Shown: in pieces, positions 19,719 to 28,006 of the stretch
How the letters are laid out: each line of letters begins with the position of its first letter
Numbering within the stretch: position 1 is the first letter of the stretch
Origin: Agathobaculum butyriciproducens
Lineage (GTDB): Bacteria > Bacillota > Clostridia > Oscillospirales > Butyricicoccaceae
Reading direction: 5' to 3'
Assembly: GCA_003096535.1 (NCBI GenBank)
Contig: QEKJ01000009.1
Coordinates: 1 to 64,000 of the forward strand
DNA: 64,000 nucleotides
The notes under the pieces: generated by a model
What the model saw: the letters and a program-made list of their open reading frames with translations, nothing else
What the model was told of the DNA's origin: nothing
Databases searched by the model: none
Program-made: the position numbers and the translations under genes

Positions 19719-20636
19719 ATGCCGAAGGCAAGCCTGAACGTACAGTGTTTTGTAGAGAAGAAAGTTAAATCAATTTTTGAGGGCGAGAATCAGCCGAAGC
19801 TGCTTTACGTCAGTGAAATCCGACCGGATGCCAGTGCACATCCGCGTGTCATGCACGCGCATGAGGATTTTGTCGAGCTGATTCTCATTTGCAGCGGTTC
19901 AAGTGAATACCTGATTCACGATAAAAAAGTCATCATCAAGCCGGGTGATCTGCTCGTATACAACGCAGGCGTGGTGCACGACGAGGTTTCCGGTCCGGAT
20001 ATGGAGGTCGGCAGCTACTGCATTGCCGTCGGCGGGCTGCATATGCCCGGTATGCGCGAGAACGCGCTCATTCCGGATGATGCGGGCTATGTGTTTCCGA
20101 CCGGCAAGTATTTCGCTGATCTGCGCTGCTTGTTTGAAATGATGTTCCGCACCCTGTCAGCCGGTGAGCCGAACGCTGAGATGTTCTGCAGCTCGCTGAT
20201 GCACGCGCTGCTGGTGTCGGTGCTGACGGTCACCGCCGGTCCTCGCGCGGAGTCGGAAAAGCCGCTGGAGGAGCCGCACATTCTCGGCAGACGGATTAAG
20301 GAATATATTGACAAACATTATATGGAGCCGATCACGCTGCAGAGCATGGGTGAGGCGCTGCACATCAGTCCGTATTACTTATCGCATGTTTTCAAGCAGA
20401 TGAGTGGGTATTCGCCCGTGCAGTATCTGCTGCGCCGCCGCATCGGTGAAGCACAGACGCTGCTGATCACGACCGACCTGTCCATCACGCGTATCGCGGA
20501 GATGGTGGGATATGACACGCAGAGCTATTTCAATCTGCAGTTTACCAAAAACGTCGGCATGCCGCCGAATAAGTTCCGGCAGAATTATATTGTGTCCACC
20601 GGCATCGAGGAGAAGCCTAAGCGCAAACGCAAGTAA
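19719..20636 (+). CDS. AraC-family transcriptional regulator
   Basis: 305 residues. N-terminal cupin-like sensor (HPRVMHAHEDFVELILI, KPGDLLVYNAGVVHDE) and a C-terminal double helix-turn-helix of about 100 residues: IKEYIDKHYMEPITLQSMGEALHIS, then SPVQYLLRRRIGEAQTLL and ITRIAEMVGYDTQSYF, closing with MPPNKFRQ. It is divergent from the iol genes, so it most likely controls them in response to inositol or a sugar. ATG 19719 is preferred, with GAGGAG 12 bases upstream. Confidence 0.92.
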   Translation: MPKASLNVQCFVEKKVKSIFEGENQPKLLYVSEIRPDASAHPRVMHAHEDFVELILICSGSSEYLIHDKKVIIKPGDLLVYNAGVVHDEVSGPDMEVGSYCIAVGGLHMPGMRENALIPDDAGYVFPTGKYFADLRCLFEMMFRTLSAGEPNAEMFCSSLMHALLVSVLTVTAGPRAESEKPLEEPHILGRRIKEYIDKHYMEPITLQSMGEALHISPYYLSHVFKQMSGYSPVQYLLRRRIGEAQTLLITTDLSITRIAEMVGYDTQSYFNLQFTKNVGMPPNKFRQNYIVSTGIEEKPKRKRK

Positions 20637-20637
20637 G

Positions 20638-20675
20638 AAATCCCTGTACAGAGTGAGAATTCTGTGCAGGGATTT
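20638..20675 (+). terminator. Intrinsic terminator after the AraC regulator
   Basis: AAATCCCTGTACAGA pairs with TTCTGTGCAGGGATTT, followed by TTTTT. Confidence 0.9.
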
Positions 20676-20801
20676 TTTTGATGAGGAAAACTGCGGGAAA
20701 AGAAGCATTCTCGCGTACAGAACGGGCAGTTTGCTGCGGGAGTTTTTGTACGCATATTCCGTGCAGAATCCGCATAGAATTTCGTGAAATGGGGTCATGC
20801 T

Positions 20802-22361
20802 GTGCGGGTCAGAAAAGGAACGATTTTATACGCGGCAGGTGTGCTCGCGTGCGGAAATGTGCTGCTGCAGGTGCTCGGATTTGTCTATCGCGTGGTGCTC
20901 AGCCGCTTTGCAGGCGCGGAAGGTCTGGGCGTGTACCGGCTGGTCAATTCGGTGTATTTAGTGTTGCATGCAGGCTGCCTGTCCGGCGTGACGACGGCGT
21001 GTTCGCGGCTGAGCGCAGCGTGCGAAGCAAGAGGGGAGAGCGGCCGCTTAGGTGCGGTTTTGCAGCTGGCGTTCCGCGCCTTTTTTGCTCTGAGTGCGGC
21101 CTGCGCAGCGGTGGTTCTGCTGTGCGGCGGCAGTATCGCGGCAAATCTGCTCGGTGACGGACGCTGTGCGCGCGCGTTTCCGTACATGCTGCTGTGCCTG
21201 ACGCTCACCGGCGTAGAAAATATTTTCAAATCGCTGTTTATCGGCCTGGAAAGGGTACAGTACACAGCCTGCTCTGAGGTCGGGGAGCAGCTTATCCGCA
21301 TCTTCGCGGTCAGCTTTCTGCTGTACGAATATGGCAGCGGCGACTATGGCAGAATCGCCATGCTCATCTTCGCGGGCATGGTGTGCAGCGAGATTTTCAG
21401 CGCGCTTTTCCTCACGCGGCTGTTCCGACGAAATATGCGGCATATTCGCTTTACAAGGCCGGATAAGGAACTTTACGGTCAGTTTTTCGGCATTGCCGCG
21501 CCATTATCGGCCTCGGCGCTGATCGGCAATATGCTCGGCTCGGCAGGCGCCGTCCTGCTGCCGCAGCGTCTGATGGCGGCCGGTCTGGACTATGAGCAGG
21601 CGCTGTCCGCGCTCGGCGTGATCTCGGGCATGGCCATGCCGCTGCTGCTGTTTCCGGTCGCGTTCGTCAGCTCGGTCTGCACGGCGCTGCTGCCCGCCGT
21701 CACGGCAGCGCAGGCAGTCGGTGAGCAGGCACGCGTGCGTGTTTTGACCGGCCGAGCCGTTACGACTGTGGGTCTCATCGGCATACCGGCAACTGCCGTT
21801 CTCGTGCCGCTGGCACCGCAGCTGAGCGAGCTGTTTTTCCGCCAGCCGCTCACCGGCGGCTATGCCGCGCTGCTCGGCGCGGCAGCCGTGGCGGCCTATT
21901 ACCAGATGGCGACCGGCAGCCTGCTCAATGCGCTCGGCCTGCAAAGGTGGAACGTGGCAACCGCCATCTCTGCGGAGCTGTGCCAGCTTGCGCTGCTGTA
22001 CCGCTGGTGTGCAAGGCCAACGCTCGGCATTTACGGCTATTTACTTGCCATGTTTTTAACCGGAGTGAGCGCCGCTGCGGTCAACCTTGCCATCCTGCAC
22101 CGGCGAACAGCGTTCCGCCTGAAACCCTTCCGGCGGTTCGGCGTGCCGCTGCTCTGCGGCACTGCGGTTTACCTGTGGACTCGCTTTTTCGCGCAGACAT
22201 TCGTCTGCCGGTTTGATAACACCGTGACCGCCCTCGCGGCAGCGCTCGTGTCAGCTATCATATTGTATTTGCTCGTGCTGAGGCTGCTTGGCATCCGTCT
22301 CGGGCGGTATCTGGCACATCGCGTGGAAAATCCGGCAGTCCTTCCAGTATTCTTGTGGTAG
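20802..22361 (+). CDS. spoVB: SpoVB-like oligosaccharide/lipid flippase (MOP superfamily)
   Basis: About 519 residues with 12 to 14 membrane helices. The N-terminal block GTILYAAGVLACGNVLLQVLG and FAGAEGLGVYRLVNSVY match stage V sporulation protein B and related MATE-like polysaccharide flippases, and GLERVQYTACSEVGEQLIRI is typical of this subgroup. SpoVB proteins are thought to flip lipid-linked peptidoglycan precursors for spore cortex synthesis; other paralogs act in vegetative cells. GTG at 20802 has TGGGG 7 bases upstream and is preferred over GTG 20784. Confidence 0.85.
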   Translation: MRVRKGTILYAAGVLACGNVLLQVLGFVYRVVLSRFAGAEGLGVYRLVNSVYLVLHAGCLSGVTTACSRLSAACEARGESGRLGAVLQLAFRAFFALSAACAAVVLLCGGSIAANLLGDGRCARAFPYMLLCLTLTGVENIFKSLFIGLERVQYTACSEVGEQLIRIFAVSFLLYEYGSGDYGRIAMLIFAGMVCSEIFSALFLTRLFRRNMRHIRFTRPDKELYGQFFGIAAPLSASALIGNMLGSAGAVLLPQRLMAAGLDYEQALSALGVISGMAMPLLLFPVAFVSSVCTALLPAVTAAQAVGEQARVRVLTGRAVTTVGLIGIPATAVLVPLAPQLSELFFRQPLTGGYAALLGAAAVAAYYQMATGSLLNALGLQRWNVATAISAELCQLALLYRWCARPTLGIYGYLLAMFLTGVSAAAVNLAILHRRTAFRLKPFRRFGVPLLCGTAVYLWTRFFAQTFVCRFDNTVTALAAALVSAIILYLLVLRLLGIRLGRYLAHRVENPAVLPVFLW

Positions 22362-22660
22362 GAAAATAGAGAAGTGCTATCAGCGTGAAGATTGGAGAAA
22401 GGGGAACGGGTTACCGCTGTGCGGGCGGCCAACAAGGATGCTCCTATAATAATACATATGCTCGATTAGGGGTTTATCGTTAAATTTACGACAATCGTCA
22501 GCGGAAAAGTGTCAGATATGTATGAGGTCGGCGCCTGCATTTTGCAGGCGCCGGCTTTTTTGTTGCAGGAATAAAAATGAAAACAGGGCGCTTCACAGCA
22601 GTGAAACGGTCTGTTTTACGCAGTTTTCCGACCGATTTCACAGGGAATACTATTTACTGC
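22362..22660 (+). other. Intergenic region with possible small RNA
   Basis: No gene is visible. TATAAT (22445-22450, no good -35) is followed by a rod-like foldable stretch: ATACATAT (22452-22459) with ATATGTAT (22516-22523), an inner CGATT/AATCG stem and a TCGT/ACGA tip. It ends in the terminator at 22527-22561. A second hairpin, AAAACAG/CTGTTTT with inner TTCAC/GTGAA, spans 22580-22617. A short RNA of about 100 nt is possible but unproven. Confidence 0.35.
22527..22561 (+). terminator. Strong intrinsic terminator
   Basis: CGGCGCCTGCA (22529-22539) with TGCAGGCGCCG (22543-22553), then CTTTTTT. Confidence 0.92.
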
Positions 22661-22689
22661 TTGAATAGTACGGATTTTTGCGGTATACT
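22661..22689 (+). promoter_or_regulatory. Sigma-A promoter for the DUF1858 gene
   Basis: TTGAAT at 22661-22666, 17-base spacer, TATACT at 22684-22689; about 35 bases to the start codon. Confidence 0.8.
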
Positions 22690-22723
22690 ATAAACAAATA
22701 AAAAGCAACAGGAGGCTACTATC

Positions 22724-22924
22724 ATGGCTGCTATTACGAAGAAGTCCACCATTGGTGAGGTTCTGAATATGAACATCGAGACCGCTCGTTTCTTTATGGA
22801 AATCGGCATGCACTGCCTCGGCTGCCCGGCATCTCAGGGCGAGAGCATCGAGGAGGCCTGCATGGTACACGGCACCAATGCAGATGAACTGGTTGCCAAG
22901 CTCAACGCTTTTCTGGGCGAATAA
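22724..22924 (+). CDS. DUF1858 redox-disulfide domain protein
   Basis: 66-residue protein, all one domain. It begins TIGEVLNM and has the conserved core MEIGMHCLGCPASQGESIEEACMVHG with two cysteines in CLGC. This is the small disulfide domain often found near the hybrid-cluster protein and labelled DUF1858. Role unknown; probably a redox or metal-cluster partner in anaerobes. Ribosome site CAGGAGG before the ATG, its own promoter and terminator. Confidence 0.9.
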   Translation: MAAITKKSTIGEVLNMNIETARFFMEIGMHCLGCPASQGESIEEACMVHGTNADELVAKLNAFLGE

Positions 22925-22944
22925 GTCGAGTGAGTAAGAAAATT

Positions 22945-22978
22945 AGAGCTGGCATTGTTTGCCGGCTCTGTTTTTTTG
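22945..22978 (+). terminator. Terminator directly before trmK
   Basis: AGAGCTGGCA (22945-22954) with TGCCGGCTCT (22960-22969), then G and seven T. It ends about 10 bases before the trmK start, so trmK expression needs read-through of this hairpin or an unseen start within it. Confidence 0.88.
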
Positions 22979-22987
22979 GAGTTTTAC

Positions 22988-23674
22988 ATGGAAAGTATGA
23001 TTTTAACACCGCGGCTGGCCTGTATGGCGGCTCTGGTGCCGCCGAATGCTCGATTGGCGGATATCGGAACGGATCACGGCAAGCTGCCGATCTCACTGCT
23101 GCTGGATGGGCATATTGCATCGGCTATCGGCTCGGATATCCGTTCGGGACCGCTGGCGCATGCGGAGCGCAATGCGAAAGAGCATAATGTATCCCTGTCT
23201 CTGCGGCTTGCGCCGGGACTGGAGGCCGTGCGGGCGGAGGAATGCGACACCGTAACGATCGCAGGCATGGGCGGCCAGACCATCGCAGAGATTTTGACTG
23301 CCGCACCGTGGACCGCCCAAGGTGACCACCTGCTGCTGCTCCAGCCGATGACCATGATTGCAGAGCTGCGCCGGTGGCTGTACGCGCACGGCTACGCCGT
23401 CGAGCGTGAAACGCTGTGCCGCGAGGACAGACGGCGTTACGTCGTTCTCAGCGTACGCGGCGGTGCACCGAAGCGGGAAATACCGCTGAGCGAATGTGCG
23501 GTTTCTCCGGCCTTGCTGCGTGCAGAGGGGGCTGCCGATTATCTTGAGCAGCTCTACCTGCGGGAGAAAAAGGCACTGGACGGCATGGAACAGGGCGCAT
23601 CGGAGAACAAGCGTCTCGCGTACCAGCGTGCGCTGGTGCAGTGCATCCAATCTGCAAGGGAGGAACTGAAATGA
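22988..23674 (+). CDS. trmK: tRNA (adenine(22)-N1)-methyltransferase
   Basis: 228 residues of the TrmK (YqfN) family. Rossmann SAM-binding site LADIGTDHGKLPISLL, the catalytic-region motif TVTIAGMGGQTIAEIL, and LLLQPMTM, with a C-terminal helical tail (LREKKALDGMEQGASENKR). It methylates A22 in the D-loop of some tRNAs. ATG 22988 with TTGGAG upstream is preferred. The stop overlaps the next start (ATGA); the trmK/Nif3 pair is common in Firmicutes. Confidence 0.93.
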   Translation: MESMILTPRLACMAALVPPNARLADIGTDHGKLPISLLLDGHIASAIGSDIRSGPLAHAERNAKEHNVSLSLRLAPGLEAVRAEECDTVTIAGMGGQTIAEILTAAPWTAQGDHLLLLQPMTMIAELRRWLYAHGYAVERETLCREDRRRYVVLSVRGGAPKREIPLSECAVSPALLRAEGAADYLEQLYLREKKALDGMEQGASENKRLAYQRALVQCIQSAREELK

Positions 23675-24447
23675 CGACGGTTCAGGATATTTTGACATTT
23701 ATGGAGGGCCTTGCTCCTTACGAGCTGGCGGAAAGCTGGGACAATGTCGGCCTGCTGTGCGGCGATCGTGCGCAGGAGGTCACGAGCGTGCTTTGTGCGC
23801 TCGATGTGACAGAAACGGTCGTGCAGGAAGCGGCTGAGCGCGGTGCGCAGCTTGTTGTCGCACACCATCCGGCGATCTTTACCTCAGTCAGCCGCGTGAC
23901 ATCGGACGATACGACCGGTCGAGTGCTGCGTTACGCGATCAAGCACGATATTTCTATTATCTGCATGCATACCAACGCAGACTGTGCGGAGGGCGGTGTC
24001 AATGACGCACTCGCGTCCGCGCTGTTCCTCACCAACGTGGTGAGCATGGAGGCCGGCGAGAACGGCATGCTCGGTCGTGTGGGCGATCTGCCGCGTGAAA
24101 TGCAGCCGCGCGAATTTGCACTCTATGTTAAGGAGTGCCTGCGTGCGGGCGGTGTGCGCTTCTGCGACGGCGGCAAGCCGATCACGCGCGTAGCGGTCGG
24201 CGGCGGTGCCTGCGGCAAGCTGATGGACTATGCAGTCGCAGGCGGCGCACAGGCGTTCGTTATCGGCGACTGCAGCTACGATCTCATGCAGCGTGCGCAG
24301 GCCATCGGTCTGTCTCTGGTGGATGCAGGACACTTCCCGACCGAGAATCCGGTTGCGGCCGTGTTCGCCGATAAAATCACAGCCGCATTCCCGCAGGTTC
24401 TCACCGAGGTTTCCGAGCGGCACGCGGACTGTATCCAATTTGTTTAA
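23671..24447 (+). CDS. Nif3-like dinuclear metal centre protein (YqfO family)
   Basis: 258 residues. Metal-ligand motifs HHPAIFTSV and MHTNADCAEGGVND in the N-terminal half, and a C-terminal GDCSYDLMQRAQ ... LVDAGHFPTENP. Family members bind two metal ions in a toroid; some are labelled GTP cyclohydrolase I type 2, but the natural substrate is unsettled. ATG 23671 has GGGAGG 9 bases upstream and overlaps the trmK stop. Confidence 0.93.
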   Translation: MTTVQDILTFMEGLAPYELAESWDNVGLLCGDRAQEVTSVLCALDVTETVVQEAAERGAQLVVAHHPAIFTSVSRVTSDDTTGRVLRYAIKHDISIICMHTNADCAEGGVNDALASALFLTNVVSMEAGENGMLGRVGDLPREMQPREFALYVKECLRAGGVRFCDGGKPITRVAVGGGACGKLMDYAVAGGAQAFVIGDCSYDLMQRAQAIGLSLVDAGHFPTENPVAAVFADKITAAFPQVLTEVSERHADCIQFV

Positions 24448-24459
24448 GGAAGAATTTAT

Positions 24460-26238
24460 ATGCCATTAGATGCGATCTGCCTGCGGGCAGTGACAAATGA
24501 ACTCAATAACGTACTGGCAGGCTGTCGTGTAGAGAAGGTCTATCAGCCGGACCGCGATGAAATCGTGCTGCAGACACGCGGCGGTCAGGGCGGTCCGCGC
24601 CGACTGCTGCTGTCGATCGCGGCAGGCTCGCCGCGCGTGCATTTCATTGACGCGGCTCGAGAGAATCCGGCGGCGCCGCCGATGTTCTGCATGCTGCTGC
24701 GCAAGCATGTGCAGGGCGCAAAGATTGCGGCAGTGAGCCAGCCGGCGGTCGAGCGTATGCTCACCATCGAACTGGATACGACGGATGAAATGGGTGTACC
24801 CTGCAAAAAGCACCTCATCTGCGAGCTGATGGGCAAGCACTCCAACGTCATCCTGTGCGGCGAGGACAACCGCATTATTGACGCTCTGCGCCGTGTAGAC
24901 GGCGACCTGTCCGGCAAGAGGCAGGTTCTGCCCGGTCTGTTTTACCGCATGCCGCCTGCACAGGACAAGCACGACCCGTTCACGGTTTCCGGCACAGGAC
25001 TTGCCGCCGCCGCATCGCAGGCGGAAGAAGGGCAGACGCTCGACCGCTGGCTGCTCAGTCAGCTTCTGGGTTTTTCGCCGCTGCTCTGCCGCGAACTGTC
25101 CTTCCGCGCGACCGGTGACGCAGCCAAGCCCATCGCACGCATGACGGATGAGAACCGTCAGCAGCTCGGCAAGGTGTACGACGATTTCATGTCGTATGTC
25201 GAGGATAACCGAGCCAAGCCTTTCCTGCTGACCAAGGTCGAGGACGGTGCGGTGTTCGACTTCACCTTCCTTCCGGTGACGCAGTACGAGGGTCTGATGA
25301 ACGTCACGCAGGCGGACAGCTTCAGTGCACTGCTTGCAGCCTTCTTTGAGAAAAAAGGTAAGGCTGAGCGGATGCAGCGCCGCACCGGCGACCTGCACAA
25401 AACGGTCACGAATGCCCGCGACCGCGTGGCCCGCAAGCTGGCGGCGCAGAAAAAGGAACTCGCGGCTACGCACAACCGTGAGCAGTACAAGCGCACCGGT
25501 GAACTCATCACCGCGAACCTGTACCAGTTGGAAAAGGGCATGAACAAGGCGAAAGTGGTCGATTACTACGCAGAAAACTGTCCGGAGGTTGAAATTACGT
25601 TAGATGTGCGGCTGACGCCGCAGCAGAACGCACAGAAGTATTTCAAGCTGTACAACAAGGCCAAGACCGCCGAGGAAGTGCTCACACAGCAGATCGAGCA
25701 GGGCACAGCCGAGCTGGATTATCTGGAAAGTGTCCTCGCTGCTCTCAGCGAAGCCGAAAACGAGCGCGACCTTGCACAGCTGCGCGAGGAGCTCACGCAG
25801 TCCGGTGTGCTTTCTGCCAAGCAGACGCGCAACAAGAAGCTGCGCGGCAAGCCGGCGCAGGCAAAGCCGTTCCATTACCGCACGAGCGACGGATTTGACG
25901 TATTTGCAGGCAAAAACAACCTGCAAAACGACCTGCTGACACTCAAGACTGCGTTCAAGAGCGATATCTGGTTCCACACGCAGAAGATTCACGGCTCGCA
26001 CGTTATCCTCGTGACGGACGGCAGGGAGCCGACTGATGAGGCCATGACCGAGGCCGCCATGATCGCAGCGTATCATTCGCGAGGACGCTCGTCCTCTCTG
26101 GTGCCGGTGGACTATACGCCGGTTCGCCAGGTGAAAAAGCCTGCGGGTGCGAAGCCGGGCATGGTCATCTACCATGTGTACCAGACCGCGTATGTCACGC
26201 CGGACGAAGCCGAAGTAGAAAAGCTCCGCGTGGAATAA
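24460..26238 (+). CDS. rqcH: Rqc2-type ribosome quality control protein (NFACT family)
   Basis: 592 residues. NFACT-N domain at the start (LRAVTNELNNVLAGCRVEKVYQ), a long coiled coil (about 290-440), and a C-terminal NFACT-R domain with TSDGFDVFAGKN and IWFHTQKIHGSHV. RqcH binds stalled 50S subunits carrying peptidyl-tRNA and adds C-terminal alanine tails that mark the chain for degradation. Older names are FbpA and fibronectin-binding protein. It has no signal peptide, in keeping with an intracellular role. Confidence 0.94.
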   Translation: MPLDAICLRAVTNELNNVLAGCRVEKVYQPDRDEIVLQTRGGQGGPRRLLLSIAAGSPRVHFIDAARENPAAPPMFCMLLRKHVQGAKIAAVSQPAVERMLTIELDTTDEMGVPCKKHLICELMGKHSNVILCGEDNRIIDALRRVDGDLSGKRQVLPGLFYRMPPAQDKHDPFTVSGTGLAAAASQAEEGQTLDRWLLSQLLGFSPLLCRELSFRATGDAAKPIARMTDENRQQLGKVYDDFMSYVEDNRAKPFLLTKVEDGAVFDFTFLPVTQYEGLMNVTQADSFSALLAAFFEKKGKAERMQRRTGDLHKTVTNARDRVARKLAAQKKELAATHNREQYKRTGELITANLYQLEKGMNKAKVVDYYAENCPEVEITLDVRLTPQQNAQKYFKLYNKAKTAEEVLTQQIEQGTAELDYLESVLAALSEAENERDLAQLREELTQSGVLSAKQTRNKKLRGKPAQAKPFHYRTSDGFDVFAGKNNLQNDLLTLKTAFKSDIWFHTQKIHGSHVILVTDGREPTDEAMTEAAMIAAYHSRGRSSSLVPVDYTPVRQVKKPAGAKPGMVIYHVYQTAYVTPDEAEVEKLRVE

Positions 26239-26242
26239 AAAT

Positions 26243-26274
26243 AAACCGCTCTCGAACTTTTGAGAGCGGTTTTT
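26243..26274 (+). terminator. rqcH terminator
   Basis: AAACCGCTCTC with GAGAGCGGTTT, then TTT. Confidence 0.9.
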
Positions 26275-26281
26275 ACACGAA

Positions 26282-26314
26282 AAAAGGGATTCTGTCAGAA
26301 ACAGAATCCCTTTT
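26282..26314 (-). terminator. Terminator of the asd-dapA-dapB operon
   Basis: AAAAGGGATTCTG pairs with CAGAATCCCTTTT; on the minus strand a T run follows, four bases after the dapB stop. It is symmetrical enough to work in both directions. Confidence 0.88.
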
Positions 26315-26317
26315 GTT

Positions 26318-27082
26318 TTACTTGTGGGATGCGATAACGTCGCTCATGTCGTATATGCCCGGCTGGGTGCGCTCGGCCATGAAAGCGGCTGCATCAACCG
26401 CACCGACTGCGAAAACCTCGCGGGACAGAGCGGTGTGCTTAATCTCGATGATCTCATCGCGGCCGCAGAACAGCACGCTGTGCTCACCAACGATGGTGCC
26501 GCCGCGGATCGCGGAGATACCGATCTCGTGTGCCGGACGCTTTTCGCGGCGCTCGTGACGGTCGTAAACGTACTCCGCATCATAGGGGAGTGCGCTCGCA
26601 ACTGCGTCAGCCAGCATCAGAGCCGTGCCCGAAGGAGCATCCAGCTTCTGGTTGTGGTGCTTCTCGATGATCTCCACGTCGTACTTGTCGCCCAGAACAG
26701 CGGCGGACTGCTTGAGCAGCTCGCTCATCAGGTTAATGCCGAGGGACATATTGCCCGAACGGAACACCGCGATCTTTGCAGAAGCCGCACGGATGCGGTC
26801 CAACTGCGCCGCAGAGTGACCCGTGGTGCAGATAACGACCGGCGTGCCGTGCTGCTCGCAGTAATCGAGCAGGCGCTCGGTAGAAGCGGCGTTGGAGAAG
26901 TCGATGATTACATCGCATTCGCCGGTAAACTCAAACGGATCGGCAAAAATCGGGAAATCTGCATACTGCACCGTATTGATATCAAATCCCGCAACGATCT
27001 CCATACCTTCTCTGCCGCTGACAATGTCGTTGATGACATGGCCCATGCGGCCGCAGCAGCCGGAAAGTGCAATTTTCAACAT
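26318..27082 (-). CDS. dapB: 4-hydroxy-tetrahydrodipicolinate reductase
   Basis: 254 residues. NAD(P)-binding start LKIALSGCCGRMGHVI, the central VICTTGHS motif, FRSGNMSLGINLM, and the catalytic EKHHNQKLDAPSGTALML block with the essential His pair and Lys. It reduces the DapA product in lysine and diaminopimelate synthesis. Last gene of the lysine-riboswitch operon, 15 bases after dapA. Confidence 0.97.
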   Translation of the reverse strand: MLKIALSGCCGRMGHVINDIVSGREGMEIVAGFDINTVQYADFPIFADPFEFTGECDVIIDFSNAASTERLLDYCEQHGTPVVICTTGHSAAQLDRIRAASAKIAVFRSGNMSLGINLMSELLKQSAAVLGDKYDVEIIEKHHNQKLDAPSGTALMLADAVASALPYDAEYVYDRHERREKRPAHEIGISAIRGGTIVGEHSVLFCGRDEIIEIKHTALSREVFAVGAVDAAAFMAERTQPGIYDMSDVIASHK

Positions 27083-27097
27083 CTTTTTATAGCTCCT

Positions 27098-27988
27098 TTA
27101 GATCTTGCAGCCGGCGTTTTCCAGCTCGCGCTTGATGTACGCGATGTGCTCCTCGCTCGGCTCAACCAGCGGCAGACGCAGACCGCCGACCTTCCAGCCG
27201 AGCAGCTCCATAGCCTTCTTGACCGGAATCGGGTTGACTTCGCAGAACAGTGCATCGATCAGATCGTGATACTGCAGCTGCAGCTTAGCAGCCTCCGGAT
27301 AACGGTTGTCAAAGCACAGCTGGGTAATGTCGTGTGCAACCTGCGGTGCTACGTTGGACAGCACCGAGATAACACCCTTGCCGCCGAGAGACATCAGCGG
27401 GACGATCTGGTCGTCGTTGCCGGACCATACGTTCAGGTTGTCGCCGCACTTCGCCATGGTTTCAGCCAGCAGCGAGAAGTTGCCGGAAGCAGCCTTGAGG
27501 CCGTTGATATTCGGGTGCTTAGACAGCTCATACAGGGTATCGGCGGTGAAGGAAACGCCGGTACGGCTCGGTACGTTGTACAGAACGATCGGAAGATCGG
27601 AGCAGTCTGCGATTGCGGTGTAGTGTGCGATCAGGCCGCGCTGCGTAGTCTTGTTATAGTACGGCGTAACCGACAGACCGGCATCTGCGCCGCATTCAGC
27701 TGCAAACTTGGTCAGCTCAATGGCGTATGCGGTGTCGTTGGAACCCGTGCCGGCAACGACCGGTACACGGTGGTTGACATACTCGCAGCACCATGCCAGT
27801 GCTTCGCGGTGCTCCTTATCGTGCAGGGCAGATGCCTCGCCGGTGGTGCCGCAGACAACGATGGCATCCGTGCCGTGTGCGATCTGGTGGTCGATAATCT
27901 TGCCGAATTCCTCATAATCGACCTCACCGGTGGACTTGAACGGCGTAATAATAGCAACCGCAGCACCGGTAAAAACAGGCTTCTTCAT
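27098..27988 (-). CDS. dapA: 4-hydroxy-tetrahydrodipicolinate synthase
   Basis: 296-residue TIM-barrel aldolase. It condenses pyruvate with aspartate semialdehyde. CGTTGEASAL binds pyruvate, YNVPSRTGV has the proton-relay Tyr, and GLKAASGNF carries the Schiff-base lysine. The ribosome site AGGAGGT lies before the ATG. Confidence 0.97.
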   Translation of the reverse strand: MKKPVFTGAAVAIITPFKSTGEVDYEEFGKIIDHQIAHGTDAIVVCGTTGEASALHDKEHREALAWCCEYVNHRVPVVAGTGSNDTAYAIELTKFAAECGADAGLSVTPYYNKTTQRGLIAHYTAIADCSDLPIVLYNVPSRTGVSFTADTLYELSKHPNINGLKAASGNFSLLAETMAKCGDNLNVWSGNDDQIVPLMSLGGKGVISVLSNVAPQVAHDITQLCFDNRYPEAAKLQLQYHDLIDALFCEVNPIPVKKAMELLGWKVGGLRLPLVEPSEEHIAYIKRELENAGCKI

Positions 27989-28006
27989 AATAAAACGGTG
28001 ACCTCC

